30,156 nt of DNA, taken from positions 1 to 30,156 of the forward strand of contig URJU01000007.1 of the NCBI GenBank assembly GCA_900548315.1, read 5' to 3'. The DNA comes from an uncultured Coprococcus sp. (GTDB lineage Bacteria; Bacillota; Clostridia; Lachnospirales; Lachnospiraceae). Of the stretch, positions 24,592 to 30,156 are shown piece by piece (within the stretch, counting starts at the first letter, position 1; each line of letters starts with the position of its first letter). The notes below the pieces were generated by a model, which saw only the letters and a list, made by a program, of their open reading frames with translations, made no database searches and had not been told where the DNA came from. A program made the translations under genes and the position numbers.

Positions 24592-25647
24592 CTATTGATG
24601 TTTTGCCCGTTCGCAGACCGCCTCCATAAACTCGGTCGCTCCCTGACTGTCAAGTCCCTGATCGTTTATTCCAAAATATCCCAGCCTGTAGTCATCACAG
24701 TCCCCAACTATCCTAAACTGTATCAAAACAGATACCTGCTGTCCCTTATAATCTGCGGAACCGTCAAACTGAACTATCTGCTCACCGTCAGTAGTTGTAA
24801 ACACCGTCCAGTGTTCATCTGTACAATACACATCCAAACTGTCACCATAAGTTGTATCATCGTCCTCGAACACCTGCTGCTCTTTTATATAGTCTATTCT
24901 TTTATCTGGCAGATCCGCCGCAGTCTTGCCTATCCCTGCCTCACCGATTCCTATCACACTCAGTATCAACGTCAACATGATCGCAAAAACCTTACAGAAT
25001 TTGTTCTCTCTAAATCTCTCCCATCTCTTGATATTGAGTGCAAATGCAAGCACACCGCCGACAACTGCTCCACCTATATGTGCAAATATATCCACATTTT
25101 TCTCATATGTATAGACAGCATATATTACCACCAGAACGATCGCTATCGTCATATCCCTGCGGCTTGCCTTTTTATTTCCCATAACAGACAGGAACACAGC
25201 TGCACACATCACGCCGAATACCGCTCCAGACGCACCTATTGAAAAATGCATCATTTCCGGATCCATCATATGAGACAGATTCATAGATATGATCCCCGAC
25301 ACTATTCCCGACGTAAAATATATTACCGCCATACGAAGGGATCCCAGTTTCTTCTCCACGGTTGAGCCAAACATAAACAAGGCAAACATATTTCCAACCA
25401 GATGCTCAAATCCAGAGTGGAGAAACATGGACGATAAAAGTCTTCCGTATTCCCTGTTTAATTTCACATACTCGTAATTGAGACCGCCGGTTCTGGTATA
25501 ATTGTCAACACCGATGCACATTATCCCCGCTATAACATTTGCAATTATTATCGCAATTGTCACTATCGGAATGATGCGTTTTTCCCTTTGCGGCTGAAAG
25601 TCCATATAACCGTCATTTTCAAAACCATATATGTTGTTATTTTCCAC
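24592..25647 (-). CDS. Rhomboid intramembrane serine protease
   Basis: A 351-residue rhomboid-family protease. The catalytic Ser is S140 in GASGAVFG and the catalytic His is H190 in FAHIGGAVVG; H82 and N86 of HLVGN complete the usual active-site set. About seven membrane helices span 26-240. The last ~115 residues (about 240-351) form a soluble acidic domain with two Cys, not part of the core rhomboid fold. The start is a GTG with AGGAGGG six bases upstream. It lies 68 bases after the glycerol-1-phosphate dehydrogenase-type gene with no visible terminator. Rhomboids cleave single-pass membrane proteins; the substrate here is unknown. Confidence 0.9.
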   Translation of the reverse strand: MENNNIYGFENDGYMDFQPQREKRIIPIVTIAIIIANVIAGIMCIGVDNYTRTGGLNYEYVKLNREYGRLLSSMFLHSGFEHLVGNMFALFMFGSTVEKKLGSLRMAVIYFTSGIVSGIISMNLSHMMDPEMMHFSIGASGAVFGVMCAAVFLSVMGNKKASRRDMTIAIVLVVIYAVYTYEKNVDIFAHIGGAVVGGVLAFALNIKRWERFRENKFCKVFAIMLTLILSVIGIGEAGIGKTAADLPDKRIDYIKEQQVFEDDDTTYGDSLDVYCTDEHWTVFTTTDGEQIVQFDGSADYKGQQVSVLIQFRIVGDCDDYRLGYFGINDQGLDSQGATEFMEAVCERAKHQ

Positions 25648-25681
25648 GGTACGCCCTCCTCACCCTTCTTATTATCTCCAT
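25637..25681 (-). CDS. Possible 14-residue leader peptide before the rhomboid
   Basis: An ATG at 25681 with AAAGGGG seven bases upstream opens 14 codons (MEIIRRVRRAYRGK) whose stop lies 11 bases inside the rhomboid gene. The reading frames overlap at the GTG start, an arrangement typical of translational coupling. It is very short, so it may be chance. Confidence 0.25.
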   Translation of the reverse strand: MEIIRRVRRAYRGK

Positions 25682-25715
25682 ACTGATTCCCCTTTAGTTA
25701 CAATTCAACAAACCA

Positions 25716-26771
25716 CTAGTCAAATACTCTCTTAAGAACCTCGTCCTCATATAATACTTTCTTGGCAAGCTCCCTGTACTTCTCCTCGTGTAGATATGTG
25801 TGTCTGTGAGGTTTGATCTGAGGTGCCATATCTATTGCCTTTGCAAAATCCTCTCTCTTGAGATCAAGTGTAGCTACATAATCCCAGAATCCTGTCTTCT
25901 CAAATATTGCATTTACCCTGATATATCTGTGATCCTGTACAACTGCCATTATATATGTTGCGATTCCCACCTGGATTCCATGGAGCTGAGGCTGCTCAAG
26001 CATCTTGTCAAGTGCATGTGAGATAAGATGCTCACTTCCCGATGTCGGTGTACTTCCACCGGCTATCTCATTTGCAACGCCGCTCATTGCAAGTGAATCC
26101 AAAAGTTCCTTCAGGAACAGGTCATCCTTTATAGTCTCAAACGGAGTTCTCACAAAACTGTTGACCGCTTTCTTTGCTATCATGACCGCAAAGTCATTCA
26201 TCTCTGAATATCCTAGTTCTGACTCAAAGAGCCAGTCATAGAGAGATGTGATCTTGGACACCATATCTCCTATTCCCGAATAAAGGAATCTCTCAGGAGC
26301 AGACTTTATGATCTCTGTATCCGCTATGATCCCATATGCCATCCTTGCCGGCACTGACGTACGGCGACCGTTTACCATGAGTGATGCACTGGCACTTGAA
26401 AATCCATCCGAGGATGCCGATGTAGGAATACTTATAAACGGCAATTTTCTGAGATATGCTGCATATTTTGCCACATCTATTACTTTGCCGCCACCTATTC
26501 CAACTATCACCTGCGCCTTCGCATCTATATCAAATGCGAGTCTGATTATATCTTCTATATTAGTAGAATCCAGTTCCCTGTATTCCACAACAGTCACATT
26601 CTCCTTCTTCAGAGAATCCATGACCTGCTGCCCAAACATCTCTATGAGACCATTTCCAAAGTAAATGACCGCATTTTTCATTCCCGATGCACTTATATAT
26701 TTGCCCAGATCATTCAAAGTTCCCTTGCCAATTTTAAGTATTGTAGGTATTGCTATATGACTTCCTGCCAT
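25716..26771 (-). CDS. Glycerol-1-phosphate dehydrogenase family protein
   Basis: A 351-residue iron-containing-alcohol-dehydrogenase-fold protein closest to sn-glycerol-1-phosphate dehydrogenases (EgsA/AraM). Evidence: the nucleotide loop GIGGGKVIDVAKY (91-103), the family motif PTSASSDGFSSASAS (116-130), and metal ligands D169 (GIGD), H248 (GSEH) and H264 (LHG). Such enzymes reduce dihydroxyacetone phosphate to sn-glycerol-1-phosphate using NAD(P)H; in Bacillus this feeds an archaeal-type heptaprenylglyceryl lipid. A polar-lipid gene partner is not seen here, so the physiological substrate is open. GGGAGG lies six bases upstream of the ATG. It heads an operon with the rhomboid gene. Confidence 0.85.
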   Translation of the reverse strand: MAGSHIAIPTILKIGKGTLNDLGKYISASGMKNAVIYFGNGLIEMFGQQVMDSLKKENVTVVEYRELDSTNIEDIIRLAFDIDAKAQVIVGIGGGKVIDVAKYAAYLRKLPFISIPTSASSDGFSSASASLMVNGRRTSVPARMAYGIIADTEIIKSAPERFLYSGIGDMVSKITSLYDWLFESELGYSEMNDFAVMIAKKAVNSFVRTPFETIKDDLFLKELLDSLAMSGVANEIAGGSTPTSGSEHLISHALDKMLEQPQLHGIQVGIATYIMAVVQDHRYIRVNAIFEKTGFWDYVATLDLKREDFAKAIDMAPQIKPHRHTYLHEEKYRELAKKVLYEDEVLKRVFD

Positions 26772-26841
26772 CTTGTTCCTCCCTATTTTTAATATCGGGG
26801 TATCATATCATTCCCCATGCCCAATCGCCTTTTCGATTTGA

Positions 26842-26860
26842 GTATGATCTGAATTCATAC
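26842..26860. promoter_or_regulatory. Possible operator of the dehydrogenase operon
   Basis: GTATGA (26842-26847) and TCATAC (26855-26860) form a 6-base inverted repeat just downstream of the predicted transcription start, a usual place for a repressor site. Confidence 0.3.
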
Positions 26861-26873
26861 CCAAACATTTCTT

Positions 26874-26902
26874 ATTATAATGTATATACCCATTATTGTG
26901 AA
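26874..26902 (-). promoter_or_regulatory. Promoter of the dehydrogenase-rhomboid operon
   Basis: On the minus strand TTCACA (26897-26902), a 17-base spacer and TATAAT (26874-26879) form a near-consensus promoter. It lies about 100 bases before the dehydrogenase start codon. The rest of 26903-27055 is AT-rich with no other feature I can support. Confidence 0.75.
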
Positions 26903-27055
26903 CCGTTAACAAATTTACATGCAGCATTTATTTTTAAACAAATCTTTATCTTTCCTTTAAAGTTCTTACACCATCTTTATATCTTTGCTAGAAAAACACA
27001 TTTTCTACACATCTTTTCCAAAATTAGAACACATTTTATCGGTATATTATTAACT

Positions 27056-27087
27056 GTAAACAGCGAGAGCGTAAGCGAGTTGTTTAC
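27056..27087. repeat. Hairpin with GCGAGAGCG loop
   Basis: GTAAACA (27056-27062) and TGTTTAC (27081-27087) enclose a loop GCGAGAGCGTAAGCGAGT. It lies between two minus-strand operons, past the ABC gene's terminator. No T run follows on the minus strand. Confidence 0.5.
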
Positions 27088-27106
27088 AATCCCCTTTTTC
27101 ATAAAC

Positions 27107-27145
27107 GACTGCAACACCCTCCCCTCACATAATGTAGTTGCAGTC
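27107..27145. repeat. Second hairpin downstream of the ABC gene
   Basis: GACTGCAAC (27107-27115) and GTTGCAGTC (27137-27145) are perfect 9-bp arms with a 21-base C/T-rich loop on the plus strand. Together with the preceding hairpin this makes a small cluster of structured spacer. Role unknown. Confidence 0.5.
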
Positions 27146-27159
27146 ACTCCCTTTTAATA

Positions 27160-27192
27160 CAAAAAAAGAAGAGGCTGCCAGAAATGGCAGCC
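27160..27192 (-). terminator. Terminator of the ABC ATPase-permease gene
   Basis: GGCTGCCA (27173-27180) and TGGCAGCC (27185-27192) form a perfect 8-bp stem with a 4-base loop, followed on the minus strand by TCTTCTTTTTTT. It lies 26 bases beyond the gene's stop. Confidence 0.9.
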
Positions 27193-27218
27193 TTTTCTTA
27201 TAATTTCTATGTTATTTT

Positions 27219-29870
27219 TTACTCACTTCTGAGTGCTATAACAGGATCCTTCTTAGCTGCAAGTCTCGATGGGATAAGTCCTCCGATCAATGTCAGTATA
27301 ACACTGATGATGACCAGTATCACCCCACCCTTCCAAGGAAGCGCCGATACACCGGCAACATTGATGTAACTCTCTATCACCTTACTGATCGGTATATTGA
27401 TAAGTACCGTCACCCCAATACCTATGAGTCCAGAGAAGAGTCCTATGATAAATGTCTCCGCATTGAACACTCTGGATATATCCTTCTTGGAAGCACCTAT
27501 GCTTCGAAGAATACCTATCTCCTTAGTTCTCTCAAGAACAGAAATGTATGTGATGATTCCAATCATGATGGATGAAACTATCAATGAAATTGCCACAAAC
27601 GCAATGAGTACATAGGTTATCGCGTTGATGATCTTAGTCACCGATGACAGCATGATTCCGATGTAATCAGTGTATGTGATCTCCTTGTCAGGATAATCCT
27701 CATTATACTTGTCTATAAGCTTTGTTATCTCGTCCTTGTCTGCAAATTCGGCGCAGTAGAGATTGATGGATGCCGGCTTTGCAAGTTCCGCGTATCCAAG
27801 CTTTGACATATTATCTTCATAAGTGGATGTTGACTCCTGGAAGAAACCGTAACCCTTGAGCATCTCAAAAAGCTGTTCCTTTGTCATGGATGCCATCTGT
27901 TTCTGCATATCCTCTGTCACCTGCCCTGATGCCATGAGCTGCTGCATAACTGAGTCCATATCCACATCGTCCGCTGTGAGCTCTTTGCCATCTGAAAATG
28001 GCATTCCTGTAAATATGTCAGTATCAGGATTATCCATCTGAGCCTTGAGTACATCTGTCTTCTCGTTCTCTGAAACTATGTAATTGGCAAGCTCCGATGT
28101 GTAGCCTATATATCCCGGCTGCATGGTAGTTGCATACGCTTTATCCGAAGCCCTGATTATTGCTGACACCTTTACTTCAAGGCCCTCGGCCACGGCAGAC
28201 TTCAGAAAATCAGCGTCAGAACTCATATCTGTATATGTTCCATCTGCATTCTTCTTGTATAGATCGCCCGGAAGTACAACCTTGAACTTGAGATTAAGAA
28301 GATCATCATAAGTAAACACCATCTGCTCAAGCTCCGGTACCTCTCCGCCAGCAAGTATGGTTGAAACCATATCACTCAGTTCCTTTGAATCCCTTAGCCC
28401 AAGAGTATACAGTGTAAAATCACTTATCTCGTTGTTCTTATCAACGACAAGTACAACCTCGTTCTTGTTCTCCGGCCAGTGTCCTGCCAGCACATCGTAC
28501 TGCTGCTTAAGCAGAGTGTCATTATCCAACATCTGTGTCCACATGTCCATTGAAGATGAGCCGTAACTGAACGCCGACATAAAATCTGCCGTTGACTCCT
28601 GTGCCTCCGCCATTCCTCCAAATCCCATATCCGTCATTGTTGTACTTGGGTTTACCTGGGCAATTCCGCCATTTGCGCTGTTCTCATTGAACACATACAG
28701 CGGTGTGTCATAAGTGTATGTTATATCGCTGGTATACTTAGTGAAACCATTTGCATCGTCTTCAATATAATTCTTGAAAGACTCAAGGTCGTTCTCCTTC
28801 ACATCTGACACCATGGACACAAGCATATCTCCCATGATATCTCCCGAGTAGACCTTGTCCTCACCGGCGTGATTGTGGTCTGAATCTTCTTCGTTGTTGC
28901 CGACCATCTTGGAGAGTAGCTCGCTGTAGTCCATCGCCTTCTTAGTTATCTGCACCGGATATGTGGCAAGTGTCTCCTCCTGTACATCGTTGATGTACTT
29001 CTGGAATCCAGACGACAGCGACAATATAAGTGCTATTCCTATGATTCCTATACTTCCGGCAAATGCTGTTAAGAATGTTCTTCCCTTCTTTGTCATGAGG
29101 TTGTTCAGACTCAATGAAAATGCCGTGAACAGGCTCATGGAAGTCTTTCTCGGAGCATAGTTTCCGTCATCCTCCTTCGCCTCGTCCTCATCTGAAAACG
29201 GATTTGAATCGTCTATTATATTTCCATCGAGGAGCTTTACAATCCTTGTTGAGTACTGCTGTGCCAGCTCCGGGTTGTGTGTGACCATGATGACCAGCTT
29301 GTCCTTGGCTATCTCCTTGAGGAGTTCCATGATCTGGACGCTTGTCTCTGTATCAAGGGCACCTGTAGGTTCATCCGCAAGCAGAATATCTGGATCGTTT
29401 ATGAGTGCTCTGGCGATTGCAACTCTCTGCATCTGTCCACCAGACATCTGATTGGGTTTCTTGTGGATCTGATTTCCCAGACCTACCTTCGCCAGAACTT
29501 CCTTCGCCCTCTTTCTCCTCTCTGCCTTAGATACTCCTGACAGTGTAAGCGCAAGCTCTACATTCGAGAGTACCGACTGATGCGGTATTAGATTGTAGCT
29601 CTGAAACACGAATCCGACTGAGTTATTTCTATATGAATCCCAATCTCTTGACTTGAAGTCCTTTGTTGACTTGCCATTGATAACCAGATCTCCACTGGTA
29701 TACTGATCCAATCCACCCACTATGTTCAGAAGGGTTGTCTTTCCACAACCCGACTGACCAAGTATGGACACGAACTCATTCCTTCTAAAGTTCACAGATA
29801 CACCCTTAAGTGCCTGAACAACTTCATCGCCCGTGTGATAATCCTTCACGATGTTCTTTAACTGAAGCAT
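27219..29870 (-). CDS. MacB-like ABC transporter, ATPase fused to permease
   Basis: An 883-residue single-chain ABC protein. The N-terminal ATPase (about 1-220) has Walker A GQSGCGKTT (38-46), signature MSGGQ (142-146) and Walker B ILLADEPTG (162-170). A linker leads to one membrane helix (about 268-288), a large extracytoplasmic domain (about 290-745), and three C-terminal helices with the FtsX/MacB motif LERTKEIGILRSIGASKKDI. This order, ATPase first and four helices, matches MacB and related exporters that move peptides or lipids or transmit force rather than import. GGGAGG lies five bases upstream of the ATG. It is alone in its transcript. An acidic-His patch (DSDHNHAGED, near 330) may bind metal. 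The substrate is unknown. Confidence 0.9.
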   Translation of the reverse strand: MLQLKNIVKDYHTGDEVVQALKGVSVNFRRNEFVSILGQSGCGKTTLLNIVGGLDQYTSGDLVINGKSTKDFKSRDWDSYRNNSVGFVFQSYNLIPHQSVLSNVELALTLSGVSKAERRKRAKEVLAKVGLGNQIHKKPNQMSGGQMQRVAIARALINDPDILLADEPTGALDTETSVQIMELLKEIAKDKLVIMVTHNPELAQQYSTRIVKLLDGNIIDDSNPFSDEDEAKEDDGNYAPRKTSMSLFTAFSLSLNNLMTKKGRTFLTAFAGSIGIIGIALILSLSSGFQKYINDVQEETLATYPVQITKKAMDYSELLSKMVGNNEEDSDHNHAGEDKVYSGDIMGDMLVSMVSDVKENDLESFKNYIEDDANGFTKYTSDITYTYDTPLYVFNENSANGGIAQVNPSTTMTDMGFGGMAEAQESTADFMSAFSYGSSSMDMWTQMLDNDTLLKQQYDVLAGHWPENKNEVVLVVDKNNEISDFTLYTLGLRDSKELSDMVSTILAGGEVPELEQMVFTYDDLLNLKFKVVLPGDLYKKNADGTYTDMSSDADFLKSAVAEGLEVKVSAIIRASDKAYATTMQPGYIGYTSELANYIVSENEKTDVLKAQMDNPDTDIFTGMPFSDGKELTADDVDMDSVMQQLMASGQVTEDMQKQMASMTKEQLFEMLKGYGFFQESTSTYEDNMSKLGYAELAKPASINLYCAEFADKDEITKLIDKYNEDYPDKEITYTDYIGIMLSSVTKIINAITYVLIAFVAISLIVSSIMIGIITYISVLERTKEIGILRSIGASKKDISRVFNAETFIIGLFSGLIGIGVTVLINIPISKVIESYINVAGVSALPWKGGVILVIISVILTLIGGLIPSRLAAKKDPVIALRSE

Positions 29871-29897
29871 TCTGTCCTCCCTTACAAAATTTATAGA

Positions 29898-29932
29898 GCA
29901 GACGCATGAAAGGCGCTTCGCGCGGCGTCTGC
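29898..29932 (-). promoter_or_regulatory. GC-rich hairpin in the ABC gene leader
   Basis: GCAGACGC (29898-29905) and GCGTCTGC (29925-29932) form an 8-bp stem with a GC-rich loop about 28 bases upstream of the start codon, close to the ribosome site. It could limit translation. The GC-rich make-up stands out in an AT-rich leader. Confidence 0.5.
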
Positions 29933-30002
29933 GTGGAATACATATTTTACGCTATGTTCTATATCCATTACATTTTTCTATATTTGTTAATATTACTGGC
30001 AA

Positions 30003-30031
30003 ATCATAGCATTTATTTTTTTCTATTTCAA
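30003..30031 (-). promoter_or_regulatory. Promoter of the ABC ATPase-permease gene
   Basis: On the minus strand TTGAAA (30026-30031), a 17-base spacer and TATGAT (30003-30008) form a good housekeeping promoter, giving a leader of about 125 bases. Bases 30032-30156 are AT-rich, with no gene. Confidence 0.75.
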
Positions 30032-30156
30032 TTAAGACGGGCTATTCTTTATAAATGTTTTATTTCCCAGCGATAAGTTTAAACTAACTATATGTTGAAC
30101 TTTTGGCTAAAAATTCTTTTATTTTATAATTATATGGGTTATAATCACCGTAAGTG

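Noticed and set aside
26977..27102. 41-codon minus-strand frame beginning MKKGIVNN
   Set aside because: The purine-rich GGGGAGGG is 15 bases from the ATG, too far for a ribosome site, and the frame runs through a hairpin; no family resemblance.

Overview
The window looks like a contig end from a low-to-mid GC Gram-positive gut anaerobe of the Lachnospiraceae type (Roseburia, Agathobacter, Coprococcus or a relative). This rests on the AGGAGG-type ribosome sites, YesM/YesN-type sugar signalling, an mgl galactose transporter with a very long MglC, a GntR/YtrA regulator paired with a membrane protein, and a DUF975-CmpB fusion. The assignment is inference; no rRNA or tRNA gene is present. Bases 4-36 exactly match a Nextera transposase read-1 adapter, so the extreme left end is a library artefact, not genome.

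Layout. (1) 205-2294, plus strand: a terminator of a lost upstream gene, then a promoter, a YtrA-type GntR repressor and a polytopic membrane protein, closed by a terminator. Everything else is on the minus strand, so it is read from right to left. (2) 29870-27219: a MacB-like ABC ATPase-permease fusion with its own promoter and terminator. (3) 26771-24592: a glycerol-1-phosphate dehydrogenase-family protein and a rhomboid protease. (4) 24439-17383: a JetA-JetB-JetC (Wadjet/MksBEF-like SMC) operon with no JetD nuclease; a large palindromic element separates jetA from jetB. (5) 17200-14169: a DUF975-CmpB membrane protein, a TraX-like protein and a zinc-ribbon membrane protein. (6) 13818-9264: mglB-mglA-mglC, a galactose/methylgalactoside ABC importer. 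(7) 9250-8700: a dense cluster of inverted and direct repeats. (8) 8523-2994: a YesN-type response regulator, a YesM-type histidine kinase, a membrane-anchored periplasmic-binding protein and a lipoprotein MglB paralogue, with overlapping reading frames for the last three; a small unknown gene (2910-2329) follows.

Regions 6 and 8 probably work as one sugar-sensing and uptake module: two binding proteins and a kinase sense a hexose outside the cell, and the AraC-type regulator then drives mgl. The main discovery is that the transporter's own MglB is circularly permuted. The first part of the normal MglB fold (strand 1 with the ligand-binding Asp and Phe, through the Ile-Asn-x-Val strand and the helix after it) is missing from the N-terminus and appears at the C-terminus behind a linker. 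The sensory MglB paralogue a few kilobases away keeps the standard order and serves as an internal reference. The partner permease MglC carries an extra N-terminal cytoplasmic, charged, helical domain of about 215 residues. The JetD-less SMC operon and the long palindromes are the next most interesting items.
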